NCBI RefSeq assembly: GCF_000631985.1
Contig: NZ_JFYN01000019.1
Coordinates: forward strand, 1-64,000
Length of the DNA: 64,000 nucleotides
Origin: Pseudomonas sp. RIT288
GTDB taxonomy: Bacteria > Pseudomonadota > Gammaproteobacteria > Pseudomonadales > Pseudomonadaceae
Direction of reading: 5' to 3'
Shown one piece after another: positions 53,990 to 62,760 of the stretch (the first letter of the stretch is position 1; every line of letters starts with the position of its first letter). The position numbers and the translations under genes are program-made. The notes under the pieces were generated by a model. That model saw only the letters and a program-made list of their open reading frames with translations, ran no database searches and had not been told where the DNA came from.

Positions 53990-54427
53990 ATGGGCTGGGA
54001 TCGGACAACGCCGTTCACCATTGATCTGCAAGTAGGCGCCGAGGACATCGACGGGCTGGGCCACGCGAACAACGCGGTGTATGTGACCTGGCTCGAACGC
54101 TGCGCCTGGCGCCACTCGCAGCGTCTGGGGCTGGACCTGGTCGAGTATCGGCGCCTGGATCGAGCGATGGCCGTGGTGCGTCACGAAATCGATTATCTGG
54201 CGGCGGCCTACGAGGGCGACGAACTGCAACTGGCGACCTGGATCGTCGATTGGGATCAGCGCCTGAAAATGACCCGGCACTTCCAACTGATCCGCCCGAG
54301 CGACAACGCCACCCTGCTGCGCGCCCAGACCACTTTCGTCTGCATCGAACTGTCCAGCGGCAAACCCAAGCGCATGCCGGCGGAGTTCATCGAGGGCTAC
54401 GGCCCGGCGATCCTGTCCCTGGCCTGA
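53990..54427 (+). CDS. Hotdog-fold acyl-CoA thioesterase (4HBT/YbgC-like)
   Basis: A 145-aa protein. The N-terminal segment DIDGLGHANNAVYVTWLERC carries the 4HBT catalytic Asp/His region; DYLAAAYEGDELQLATWIVD and TLLRAQTTFVCIEL complete the hotdog fold. Such enzymes cleave acyl-CoA thioesters. It follows the hydrolase by 46 bp and may be co-transcribed. Confidence 0.9.
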   Translation: MGWDRTTPFTIDLQVGAEDIDGLGHANNAVYVTWLERCAWRHSQRLGLDLVEYRRLDRAMAVVRHEIDYLAAAYEGDELQLATWIVDWDQRLKMTRHFQLIRPSDNATLLRAQTTFVCIELSSGKPKRMPAEFIEGYGPAILSLA

Positions 54428-54435
54428 CCCGATCC

Positions 54436-54523
54436 CTGTAGGAGCTGCCGCAGGCTGCGATCTTTTGATGGTGATCTTTAAAAATCAACGTCAAAAGATC
54501 GCAGCCTTCGGCAGCTCCTACAG
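54436..54523. repeat. REP inverted pair (GATCGCAGCCT family)
   Basis: CTGTAGGAGCTGCCGCAGGC with its inverted copy ending GGCAGCTCCTACAG, around about 30 bp. Between the thioesterase gene and dusC. Confidence 0.88.
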
Positions 54524-54595
54524 GTGGTCGTGGGTTTAACCTGCGTAATCCAGTAAACTGCCGCACGTTTTTTCTTCCTGAGTAGTGTTTTCCCC

Positions 54596-55555
54596 ATGCA
54601 AATTGCCCTGGCGCCCATGGAGGGGTTGGTCGACGACATCCTGCGCGACGTGCTGACCCGCGTTGGCGGCATCGACTGGTGCGTGACCGAGTTCATTCGG
54701 GTCAACGATCAGTTGCTCACCCCGGCCTACTTCCACAAGTTCGGTCCGGAGCTGCTCAACGGCGCCCGCACCCGTTCCGGTGTGCCGTTGCGCGTGCAAT
54801 TGTTGGGTTCCGATCCGGTGTGCCTGGCGGAAAACGCTGCGCTGGCCTGCGAGCTCGGCTCGCAAGTGATCGACCTGAACTTCGGCTGCCCGGCCAAGAC
54901 CGTCAACAAGTCGCGGGGTGGAGCGGTGCTGCTCAAGGAACCGGAGCTGCTCAACGCCATCGTCGAACACGTGCGTCGCGCCGTGCCGGCACATATCCCG
55001 GTCACCGCGAAGATGCGCCTGGGTTTCGACAGCCCGGACGGCTCGCTGGTGTGCGCGACAGCGCTGGCCGAGGGCGGCGCCGAACACATTGTGGTTCACG
55101 CCCGAACCAAGGTTGATGGCTACAAACCTCCGGCGCATTGGGAGTGGATTCCGCGGGTGCAGGACGTGGTCAAGGTGCCGGTGTTCGCCAACGGTGATAT
55201 CTGGAGCGTCGAGGACTGGCGCCGCTGCCGCGAGATCAGCGGCGTCGAAGACATCATGCTCGGTCGCGGTCTGGTATCGCGCCCAGATCTGGCCAAACAG
55301 ATCGCTGCCGCGCGCGCCGGTGAAGAAGTGGTCGAGATGAGCTGGGCCGAGCTGCTGCCGCTGATTCAGGATTTCTGGCTGCAAGCCAAGGCGCAGATGA
55401 CCGCACGCCAATCGCCGGGTCGCTTGAAGCAATGGCTGGCGATGCTGACGCGCAATTATCCCGAAGCTACCGAGCTGTTTACCGTGCTGCGCCGCGAGAC
55501 AGAGCCGGACCAGGTCTCGCGTTTACTCGGCTTGCCGGTCGCCGAAGCAGCCTGA
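54596..55555 (+). CDS. tRNA-dihydrouridine(16) synthase DusC
   Basis: A 319-aa flavoenzyme that reduces U16 in tRNA. It starts MQIALAPMEGLVDDILRDVL, matching the DusC N terminus; the catalytic Cys lies in LNFGCPAKTVNKSRGGA, followed by VTAKMRLGFD, IVVHARTKVDGYKPPAHWEW and FANGDIWSVEDW. The KVDGYKPPAHWEW segment is characteristic of DusC. Length is normal. Confidence 0.96.
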   Translation: MQIALAPMEGLVDDILRDVLTRVGGIDWCVTEFIRVNDQLLTPAYFHKFGPELLNGARTRSGVPLRVQLLGSDPVCLAENAALACELGSQVIDLNFGCPAKTVNKSRGGAVLLKEPELLNAIVEHVRRAVPAHIPVTAKMRLGFDSPDGSLVCATALAEGGAEHIVVHARTKVDGYKPPAHWEWIPRVQDVVKVPVFANGDIWSVEDWRRCREISGVEDIMLGRGLVSRPDLAKQIAAARAGEEVVEMSWAELLPLIQDFWLQAKAQMTARQSPGRLKQWLAMLTRNYPEATELFTVLRRETEPDQVSRLLGLPVAEAA

Positions 55556-55574
55556 AAAAATCTGCAAATACGCT

Positions 55575-55603
55575 CTTGAAATCATTTTGGCGGTCCCTAT
55601 CTA
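55575..55603 (+). promoter_or_regulatory. Sigma-32 heat-shock promoter of ibpA
   Basis: CTTGAAA, 13 bp, then CCCTATCTA, a near match to the sigma-32 consensus (CTTGAAA-N13/14-CCCCATNT). It lies 73 bp before the ibpA ATG. Confidence 0.85.
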
Positions 55604-55605
55604 AG

Positions 55606-55678
55606 GGTTACGCGATGCCGAATTCGGGTCGCGGAGACACAAAACCTTGCTGATTGTTTTCAGGAGATTTGAACCATG
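55606..55678 (+). promoter_or_regulatory. ROSE-like RNA thermometer in the ibpA leader
   Basis: The short leader ends CCTTGCTGAT, TGTTTT, CAGGAG. TTGCTG before the ribosome site can pair with CAGGAG leaving a bulged G, the core of ROSE elements (UUGCU against AGGA). A longer stem lies upstream (CGCGATGCCGAATTCGGGTC, then GCG). Melting at heat-shock temperature would free the ribosome site. Confidence 0.75.
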
Positions 55679-56119
55679 AGTACTGCATTTTCCCTGGCAC
55701 CACTGTTCCGTTCCTCGGTTGGTTTCGACCGTTTCAACGATCTGTTCGAAACCGCGTTGCGCAACGAGCCAGGCAGCACCTACCCACCCTACAACGTGGA
55801 AAAACACGGTGACGATCAATACCGCATCGTCGTAGCGGCAGCCGGTTTCCAGGAAGAAGACCTGGAGCTGCAAGTCGAGAAGGGTGTGCTGACCATCAGT
55901 GGCGGCAAGCGTGATGCCAACGAAGGCGTGACCTTCCTGCATCAAGGCATTGCCCAGCGTGCTTTCAAGCTGTCCTTCCGCCTGGCCGATCACATCGAGA
56001 TCAAGGCCGCCGATCTGAGCAACGGTCTGCTGAGTATCGACCTGTTGCGGGTGATCCCGGAAGAAGCGAAAGCCAAGCGCATCCCGATCAATGGAGCGCA
56101 GAAGCCGGTTCTGCAATAA
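55676..56119 (+). CDS. Small heat-shock protein IbpA (Hsp20)
   Basis: A 147-aa alpha-crystallin chaperone that holds aggregating proteins for refolding. FDRFNDLFETAL is the IbpA N-terminal signature, YPPYNVEKHGDDQYRIVVAA starts the crystallin domain, HQGIAQRAFKLSFRLADHIE its core, and GLLSIDL ends it; the C-terminal IPI tail motif is AKRIPIN. Controlled by a sigma-32 promoter and an RNA thermometer. Confidence 0.96.
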   Translation: MSTAFSLAPLFRSSVGFDRFNDLFETALRNEPGSTYPPYNVEKHGDDQYRIVVAAAGFQEEDLELQVEKGVLTISGGKRDANEGVTFLHQGIAQRAFKLSFRLADHIEIKAADLSNGLLSIDLLRVIPEEAKAKRIPINGAQKPVLQ

Positions 56120-56133
56120 GGCCGAGCAAAAAA

Positions 56134-56161
56134 GAAGGGCGCCACTGGCGCCCTTTTTTTG
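56134..56161. terminator. Terminator between ibpA and the convergent GGDEF-EAL gene
   Basis: AAGGGCGCCA and TGGCGCCCTT form a hairpin; T7 follows on the plus strand and an A tract precedes it, so it can serve both genes. Confidence 0.9.
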
Positions 56162-56167
56162 TGCTCG

Positions 56168-59100
56168 TCATTCGAGCATCTTTTTCAACGCCTCCAGCGC
56201 CACCGGCCGACTGTGCAGATAGCCCTGATACAAATGGCAGCCCAACCCTTGCAGGAACGCCAGTTGCTCCGGCGTCTCCACGCCTTCGGCAATCACCTCC
56301 AGTTCCAGGCTGCGGGCCATGGCGACGATGGCGCGGATAATCTCGGCGTCGTTGGGGTCGGTGGTCGCGTCGCGGATGAACGACTGGTCGATTTTCAGGG
56401 TGTCCACCGGCAGGCGCTTGAGGTAGGTCAGCGATGAATAGCCGGTGCCGAAATCGTCCATGGCGAAGCTCACGCCGAGTTTTTTCAGGCGGCGCATCTT
56501 GCTGATGGTGTCTTCCAGGTTCTGGATGACGATGCCTTCGGTGATCTCCAGTTTCAGCAGCGAGTACGGCAGGCCGTGGCTGCTCATGCTGTGTTCGATG
56601 CGTTCGACGAAGTCGTTCTGGCGGAACTGCCGTGGGCTGATGTTTACGCACAGGCTGAAGTTGAGCGGGTCGACCAGTTTCAGCGCGATCAATTGTTTGA
56701 ACGCCTCACAGGCCTCATCGAGGATCCAGGTGCCGACCTCCAGAATCAGGCCGCTGTCTTCCAGCACCTTGATGAATTCGGTGGGCGATTGCGCGCCGAG
56801 TTCCGGGTGATTCCAGCGCACCAGCGCTTCGGCGCCGATGATGCGGTTGTCCTGCGCATCGACCTGCGGCTGGTAGTGCACGTTGAATTCACCGCGTGAC
56901 AACGCCAGGCGCAGATCGGTCTCCATGCGCAGCCGTTCGCTGGCCGCTTTCTGCATGGTGTTGTGGTACATCTGCGTGGTGTTGCGCCCGGAATCCTTGG
57001 CCCGGTACAGCGCAATGTCGGCGCGCTTGAGCAGGTCGGTCGGGGTCGAGCCGTGATCGGGAATCAGCGCCACGCCGATACTCGGTGTCACCTGCAGGCG
57101 CTGGCCGTCGAGGAACATCGGCTCCGACAGCAACTCGCGAATGGTGTCGGCCAGTTCCCGCACTTGTGCACTGACCTCGTTGCGCGTGCCTTCGAGGCCA
57201 CTGAGCAGTACCACGAATTCGTCGCCGCCGAGACGCGCCACCGTGTCCTCCATGCGTACGCTGGCTTCAAGCCGCGCGGTGATGATTTTCAGCACCGTGT
57301 CGCCAACCGGGTGGCCCAGCGAGTCGTTGATGTGCTTGAAGTGGTCAAGGTCGAGGAACAGCAGCGCGCCGCGCAGGTTGTGGCGCTTGAGCAGGGCGAT
57401 CTGCTGGCTCAGGCGATCCATCAGCAAGGCGCGGTTGGGCAGATTGGTCAGCGGATCGTGATAGGCCAGATGGCGGATCTGCGCTTCGGCGTTTTTCAGC
57501 AGGCTGACATCCCGGGCGGTCAGCAGCAGGCACGCCGTTTCGTTGAGGGTGATCGGTTCGATCGACACCTCCACCGTCAGCAACTCACCGCGCTTGTTGC
57601 GCCCGAGCATTTCCTGATGGTGCACGCGGCCCTTGATCTGCAGTTCGGCGAGCAGCGCCGAGCGTTGTTTCTCTTCGGCCCAGATGCCGATCTGGTACAC
57701 GGTTTTGCCCACCACTTCTTCGGCACGATAACCGGTGAGGCGGCAGAAACCGTCGTTGACCTCCAGATAACGCCCGGTGTCACGTTCGGTGATGGTGATC
57801 GCGTCGGGGCTGGAGTGAAATGCCTTGGCGAATTTCTCTTCGCTGGCCTTGAGTGCGGCTTCGGAGCGCTGCTGTTGGGTGATGTCGCGCAGGGTGGTGA
57901 CGATGCACGGCTGATTGCCGACGCTGATCTGCCGGCTGGAAATCACGCAGGTCAGCGACTGGCCATCCTTGTGCTGGACGATGATCGCGACATTGCTCAG
58001 GCCCTGTTCGCGGATCACCCGCTCGATGCGTTGCAGGCTTTTCGCCGAGGCGTCCCACAGGCCGATGTCCTCGGCAGTGCGACCGATGACGTCGGCGGCG
58101 CTCCAGCCGAAGGTCTGGGTGAAGCTGTTGTTGATTTCGATGAACTCGCCGCTGTCCTGGCGCGTGACGCAGATCGGGTCGGGGCTGACCTGAAAAAGCG
58201 TGGCGAATTTCTCTTCCGAGGCCACCAGGCGTTGCTCGCGCTCGACCTGATCGGTGATGTCCAGCAAGGTCCCGGCCATGCGCAGCGGCGCGCCGTTTTC
58301 GTCGCGGTAGAGGCGGGCGCGGCTTTCCAGATAGCGCGAGCTGCCGTCGGACATCTGCACGCGATAAGTCAGTTGATAGTTGCCGGCCGGGCCTTCACGC
58401 AGGCTGCGGTAGGCGTCGCGCATGCTGTCGCGCTCTTCGCCCGGCACGCCTTCGAAGAACTCCTCGAACGACTCGTGAAACGGGATCGGCTCCAGTCCGT
58501 GCAATTGCGCAGCCCGCGCCGAGCCGTAGAGCATGCCGCTGGGAATGTGCCAGTCCCAGGTGCCGAGTTGCGCCGAGTCCAGCGCCAGATCAAGGCGTTC
58601 CTGGCTGTCTTTCAAAGCGTGTTCGGCGGCTTTGCGTTCGGTGGTGTCGAGAAACGTGCTGAGCAGATACGGCTGGCCTTCGAGCTCGACCTTCTGCGCG
58701 CTGAGAATGCCGTCATGAATCTGCCCGTTGCTGGCGCGAAACTGCACTTCCATGCTGATCAATTCGCCTTTGGCCTTGGTCTTTTTCACCAGCTCGGCGC
58801 GTTGTTCGGGGTGCACCCACAGGCCCAGTTCCAGTGTAGTGCGACCGATGGCGTCCTGGACCGGCCAGCCGAACAGGCTTTCGAAATACTGGTTGGCTTC
58901 GGTGATCAGGCCGTCTTCCTGGCGCGTCAGCAGCACCATGTTTGGGCACAGGTGAAAGAGTGTGGCGAAACGTTTCTCCGAGCTGCTCAGGGCCTGTTCG
59001 CGTTGACGCTGGTGGGTGATTTCGCGAATCACCCCGATCATTCGGGGGCGGCCGTTTTTGTCCGGCAGCAGGCTGCCGCTGATTTCCAGCCAGTGCAGGC

Positions 59101-59446
59101 TGCCGTCGGGCCAGCGGATGCGGTGGTGCATCGCCTGTTCCAGCGGGGCGCCGGCGATCACCGCGTGGAAGGCGCGCACGGTTTTCGCCCGGTCTTCGGG
59201 CGGCAGCAGGTCGAGATATTCAAGATCCTGCGGCAGCGGCTGCCGTGGATCGAAGCCGAACAGCGCCTGAGTGCCCCGTGACCAGCTGATCTGCCCGCGC
59301 TCGATGTCCCAGTACCAGGCGCCGAGCCGGGCGCCGTTGAGCGCGGCGAGCAATTGCGGCGCACTCTCCCAGCTCTGCTCGGAACGTCGCGGATCAATGG
59401 CCTGAATACGCGGCATCGGCGGAATTCGGTCAACAGATTTCGGCAT
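56168..59446 (-). CDS. Soluble PAS(x5)-GGDEF-EAL protein
   Basis: 1092 aa with no membrane segment. Five PAS domains can be laid out by their ends (ITHQRQREQAL near 165, TTERKAAEHALK near 290, ITDQVEREQRL near 415, ITQQQRSEAALKASEEKF near 540, and the last before DVSLLKNAEAQIRHLAYHDP at about 655). GGDEF spans about 660-830 with RLGGDEFVVLL and an RMED inhibitory site five residues before it. EAL spans about 840-1090 with GAEALVRWN, NISPRQF, ITEGIV, MDDFGTGYSSL, KIDQSF and VIAEGVET, all catalytic positions present. It could both make and break c-di-GMP depending on PAS input. Confidence 0.95.
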   Translation of the reverse strand: MPKSVDRIPPMPRIQAIDPRRSEQSWESAPQLLAALNGARLGAWYWDIERGQISWSRGTQALFGFDPRQPLPQDLEYLDLLPPEDRAKTVRAFHAVIAGAPLEQAMHHRIRWPDGSLHWLEISGSLLPDKNGRPRMIGVIREITHQRQREQALSSSEKRFATLFHLCPNMVLLTRQEDGLITEANQYFESLFGWPVQDAIGRTTLELGLWVHPEQRAELVKKTKAKGELISMEVQFRASNGQIHDGILSAQKVELEGQPYLLSTFLDTTERKAAEHALKDSQERLDLALDSAQLGTWDWHIPSGMLYGSARAAQLHGLEPIPFHESFEEFFEGVPGEERDSMRDAYRSLREGPAGNYQLTYRVQMSDGSSRYLESRARLYRDENGAPLRMAGTLLDITDQVEREQRLVASEEKFATLFQVSPDPICVTRQDSGEFIEINNSFTQTFGWSAADVIGRTAEDIGLWDASAKSLQRIERVIREQGLSNVAIIVQHKDGQSLTCVISSRQISVGNQPCIVTTLRDITQQQRSEAALKASEEKFAKAFHSSPDAITITERDTGRYLEVNDGFCRLTGYRAEEVVGKTVYQIGIWAEEKQRSALLAELQIKGRVHHQEMLGRNKRGELLTVEVSIEPITLNETACLLLTARDVSLLKNAEAQIRHLAYHDPLTNLPNRALLMDRLSQQIALLKRHNLRGALLFLDLDHFKHINDSLGHPVGDTVLKIITARLEASVRMEDTVARLGGDEFVVLLSGLEGTRNEVSAQVRELADTIRELLSEPMFLDGQRLQVTPSIGVALIPDHGSTPTDLLKRADIALYRAKDSGRNTTQMYHNTMQKAASERLRMETDLRLALSRGEFNVHYQPQVDAQDNRIIGAEALVRWNHPELGAQSPTEFIKVLEDSGLILEVGTWILDEACEAFKQLIALKLVDPLNFSLCVNISPRQFRQNDFVERIEHSMSSHGLPYSLLKLEITEGIVIQNLEDTISKMRRLKKLGVSFAMDDFGTGYSSLTYLKRLPVDTLKIDQSFIRDATTDPNDAEIIRAIVAMARSLELEVIAEGVETPEQLAFLQGLGCHLYQGYLHSRPVALEALKKMLE

Positions 59447-59514
59447 TGTTAACGGGCCTTGAGCTGATGGTGGCGTTAGGCACAGGGACAGCGGCTCTAT
59501 AGGAGTAGCACAAG

Positions 59515-60405
59515 TTAGCCGGGAGTCCCTGGCAGATCGATTTGCGCATCCAGCAAGGCCATGAAAGCCCTTGCCGCATTCGACAGCGTCCGTTCGGTGT
59601 GCACGATATAGCCTAGCTGGCGACTGAGCTGTATGCCCGGCAAAGGTACGCGCGCCACCTGTTCATCAAGCATGGTGCGTGGCAGAACACTCCAGGCCAG
59701 ACCAATGGAGACCATCATCTTGATGGTTTCCAGGTAGTTGGTGCTCATGGCGATGTTCGGCGTCAGCCCTTGGGCTTCGAACAAGCGTTGGACAATGTGA
59801 TGAGTAAAGGTGTTGCCTCCGGGAAAAACCGCCGGATGACCGGCAATGTCCGCCAGGCTCACTGCGCCATTGCTGATCAGCGAATGCTCCGGTGCCACCA
59901 CGAAATCCAGCGGGTCGTCCCACACCGGCATGGCCTTGACCAGCGTGTGCGGCTCCGGCGCCAGGGTGATCACGGCCAGTTCCGCACGGCCATGGAGAAT
60001 TTCTTCGTAGGCCACTTCCGAATCGAGGAACTGAATATCCAGCGCCACCTGTGGGTAGCGGCGGGTGAACTCCCTTAATAGGGGCGGCAAGCGGTGCAGG
60101 CCGATGTGGTGACTGGTGGCCAGGGTCAGCCGGCCGCTGACTTCGCCGGTCAGGTTGGTCAGGGCGCGGCGGGTGTCGTCCAGCACGTTGAGAATCTGGT
60201 AAGCCCGGGGCAGCAGGGCGCGGCCGGCTTCGGTCAGGCCGACTTCACGACCGAGTCGGTCGAACAGTCGCACCTTCAATTGCTGCTCCAGTCCGGCGAT
60301 GCGCTTGCTGATCGCCGGTTGGGTCAGATGCAGGCGTTCCCCGGCGCCGGAGAAGCTGCCGGTCTCGGCGATGGCGATAAAAGCATTGAGGTTGGCCAGA
60401 TCCAT
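59515..60405 (-). CDS. LysR-family regulator divergent from leuC
   Basis: A 296-aa protein. The winged helix-turn-helix covers residues 1-60 (LNAFIAIAETGSFSGAGERL, TQPAISKRIAGLEQQLKVRL), then the linker helix and a periplasmic-binding-like inducer domain (about 92-290). It is divergent from leuC with 141 bp between the starts, the usual layout for a LysR activator and its target. Control of leucine synthesis is inferred from position. Confidence 0.92.
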   Translation of the reverse strand: MDLANLNAFIAIAETGSFSGAGERLHLTQPAISKRIAGLEQQLKVRLFDRLGREVGLTEAGRALLPRAYQILNVLDDTRRALTNLTGEVSGRLTLATSHHIGLHRLPPLLREFTRRYPQVALDIQFLDSEVAYEEILHGRAELAVITLAPEPHTLVKAMPVWDDPLDFVVAPEHSLISNGAVSLADIAGHPAVFPGGNTFTHHIVQRLFEAQGLTPNIAMSTNYLETIKMMVSIGLAWSVLPRTMLDEQVARVPLPGIQLSRQLGYIVHTERTLSNAARAFMALLDAQIDLPGTPG

Positions 60406-60546
60406 GGTTCGTATTCCTGCTGGTTATCCAAAGCATAAAAAATATGAATTTGAGTTATTTAATGTAACCCCATAGGATCGGCCTCACAAGCCAAAGGGTT
60501 ATTGATAAGCCCAGGGCATAGAAACAAGCTGATGAGGAACCGTCTG

Positions 60547-61965
60547 ATGGCCGGCAAAACGCTCTACGACAAGCTCTGGGATTCGCATTTGGTCAAACAG
60601 CGCGACGATGGCTCGGCGCTGATTTATATCGATCGTCACATCATTCACGAAGTGACCTCGCCGCAAGCCTTCGAAGGCCTGCGTCTGGCCGGGCGCAAGC
60701 CTTGGCGCATCGATGCCAACATCGCGACCCCGGACCACAACGTACCGACCACACCGGAGCGCAAGGGCGGCATCGCCGCGATTGCCGACCAGGTCTCGCG
60801 TTTGCAGGTTCAGACCCTCGATGACAACTGTGATGAGTACGGGATTGTCGAGTTCAAGATGAACGACATCCGTCAGGGCATCGTCCATGTGATCAGCCCG
60901 GAACAGGGCGCAACCTTGCCGGGCATGACCGTGGTCTGCGGCGACTCGCACACCTCGACCCACGGCGCGTTCGGCGCGTTGGCGCACGGTATCGGCACCT
61001 CCGAGGTCGAGCACGTGCTCGCCACCCAGTGCCTGGTCGCGAAGAAAATGAAGAACATGCTGGTGCGCGTCGAAGGGCAATTGCCGTTCGGCGTGACGGC
61101 CAAGGACATCGTCCTCGCGGTGATCGGCAAGATCGGCACCGCCGGCGGTAACGGCCATGCCATCGAATTCGCCGGCAGCGCGATCCGCGATCTGTCCGTC
61201 GAAGGCCGCATGACTATCTGCAACATGTCCATTGAGGCCGGCGCCCGCGTGGGGCTGGTGGCAGCGGATGAAAAGACTGTCGAGTACGTCAAGGGCCGTC
61301 CGTTCGCGCCGAAAGGCGCGCAGTGGGATCAGGCGGTTGAAGCCTGGAAAGACCTGGTCTCCGACGCTGATGCCAGGTTCGACACCGTAGTCGAACTCGA
61401 CGCCGCGCAGATCAAGCCGCAAGTCAGCTGGGGCACCTCCCCGGAAATGGTCCTGGCCGTCGATCAGAACGTGCCGGATCCGGCCAAAGAGATGGATCTG
61501 GTCAAGCGTGACTCGATCGTCCGCGCCCTGAAATACATGGGTTTGACCGCCAATCAGGCGATCACCGACATTCAACTGGATCGCGTGTTCATCGGCTCCT
61601 GCACCAACTCGCGCATCGAAGACTTGCGCGCTGCGGCCGTGATCGCCAAGGGCCGCAAGGTCGCTTCGACGATCAAGCAGGCAATCGTGGTGCCGGGTTC
61701 GGGTCTGGTGAAGGCGCAGGCGGAAGCCGAAGGTCTCGACAAGATCTTCCTCGAAGCCGGTTTCGAATGGCGTGAGCCGGGGTGCTCGATGTGCCTGGCG
61801 ATGAACCCGGACCGCTTGGAGTCCGGCGAGCATTGCGCCTCGACCTCCAACCGTAACTTCGAAGGCCGTCAGGGCGCCGGTGGCCGTACCCACTTGGTGA
61901 GCCCGGCCATGGCCGCTGCGGCGGCGGTGAACGGTCGTTTCATCGACGTTCGTGAATTGATTTAA
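60547..61965 (+). CDS. 3-isopropylmalate dehydratase large subunit LeuC
   Basis: 472 aa from the ATG at 60547 (MAGKTLYDKLWDSHLV). An aconitase-fold 4Fe-4S enzyme that isomerises 2- to 3-isopropylmalate in leucine synthesis. Cluster cysteines are in FIGSCTNSR and in PGCSMCLAMN. VVCGDSHTSTHGAFGALAHG and SNRNFEGRQGAGGRTHLVSP are conserved active-site stretches. Acts with LeuD. Confidence 0.97.
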   Translation: MAGKTLYDKLWDSHLVKQRDDGSALIYIDRHIIHEVTSPQAFEGLRLAGRKPWRIDANIATPDHNVPTTPERKGGIAAIADQVSRLQVQTLDDNCDEYGIVEFKMNDIRQGIVHVISPEQGATLPGMTVVCGDSHTSTHGAFGALAHGIGTSEVEHVLATQCLVAKKMKNMLVRVEGQLPFGVTAKDIVLAVIGKIGTAGGNGHAIEFAGSAIRDLSVEGRMTICNMSIEAGARVGLVAADEKTVEYVKGRPFAPKGAQWDQAVEAWKDLVSDADARFDTVVELDAAQIKPQVSWGTSPEMVLAVDQNVPDPAKEMDLVKRDSIVRALKYMGLTANQAITDIQLDRVFIGSCTNSRIEDLRAAAVIAKGRKVASTIKQAIVVPGSGLVKAQAEAEGLDKIFLEAGFEWREPGCSMCLAMNPDRLESGEHCASTSNRNFEGRQGAGGRTHLVSPAMAAAAAVNGRFIDVRELI

Positions 61966-62004
61966 AGGAGCGCAGCATGAAAGCTTTTACCCAGCACACT
62001 GGTC
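60547..62004 (+). other. Span note: leuC and the leuC-leuD junction
   Basis: leuC ends at 61965 and the leuD ATG is at 61977, with GGAG (from TTAAAGGAGCGCAGC) as ribosome site between them; the genes are co-transcribed and LeuC/LeuD act as one enzyme. Confidence 0.8.
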
Positions 62005-62621
62005 TTGTCGCGCCTCTGGATCGTGCCAACGTCGACACCGATCAGATCATTCCCAAGCAGTTTCTGAAATCGATCAAGCGCACCGGTTTCGGCCCGAACC
62101 TGTTCGACGAGTGGCGTTACCTGGATGTCGGCCAGCCGTATCAGGACAACTCCAAGCGCCCATTGAACAAGGAGTTCGTGCTCAACGCCGAGCGTTATCA
62201 AGGCGCCAGTGTGTTGCTGGCCCGCGAGAACTTCGGTTGCGGCTCCAGCCGTGAACACGCGCCATGGGCGCTGGAGGAATACGGTTTCCGCAGCATCATC
62301 GCGCCGAGCTACGCCGATATCTTCTTCAACAACAGTTTCAAGAACGGCTTGCTGCCGATCATCCTGAGCGACGCTGAAGTCGATGAATTGTTCAAGCAGG
62401 TCGAGGCCGAGCCGGGCTATCAATTGCAGATCGATCTGCACGAGCAGACCGTGACCAGCCCGAACGGCAAGGTGTACCGCTTCGAGATCGACGCGTTCCG
62501 CAAGCATTGCCTGCTCAATGGTCTGGACGATATCGGCCTGACCTTGCAGGACGGCGATGCGATTGCCGCGTTCGAGGCCAGGCATCGTGTGAGCCAGCCG
62601 TGGTTGTTCCGCGACGCATAA
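61977..62621 (+). CDS. 3-isopropylmalate dehydratase small subunit LeuD
   Basis: 214 aa. The swivel domain of the isomerase: DRANVDTDQIIPKQFLK near the start, ARENFGCGSSREHAPWAL as the substrate-binding stretch, and IIAPSYADIFFNNSFKNGLL. Length is normal. It follows leuC by 11 bp. Confidence 0.97.
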   Translation: MKAFTQHTGLVAPLDRANVDTDQIIPKQFLKSIKRTGFGPNLFDEWRYLDVGQPYQDNSKRPLNKEFVLNAERYQGASVLLARENFGCGSSREHAPWALEEYGFRSIIAPSYADIFFNNSFKNGLLPIILSDAEVDELFKQVEAEPGYQLQIDLHEQTVTSPNGKVYRFEIDAFRKHCLLNGLDDIGLTLQDGDAIAAFEARHRVSQPWLFRDA

Positions 62622-62655
62622 GCAATATCTGAAATTGATGTAGTCAGGGCTGGCC

Positions 62656-62725
62656 TCTTCGCGAGCAGGCTCGCTCCCACAGGGGAATGCATTTCAAATG
62701 TGGGAGCGAGCCTGCTCGCGAAGGC
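62656..62725. repeat. REP inverted pair (CGCGAGCAGGCT family)
   Basis: CTTCGCGAGCAGGCTCGCTC with CCACA and its inverted partner TGTGGGAGCGAGCCTGCTCG, CGAAG, around about 20 bp. It lies inside the leu gene string between leuD and the methyltransferase gene. Confidence 0.85.
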
Positions 62726-62760
62726 GATAGCTTAAACAATACAAAAGCCAGGAAATGACC

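Noticed and set aside
56963..59281. 772-codon plus-strand frame opposite the GGDEF-EAL gene
   Set aside because: Antisense shadow of a gene with complete PAS, GGDEF and EAL motifs.
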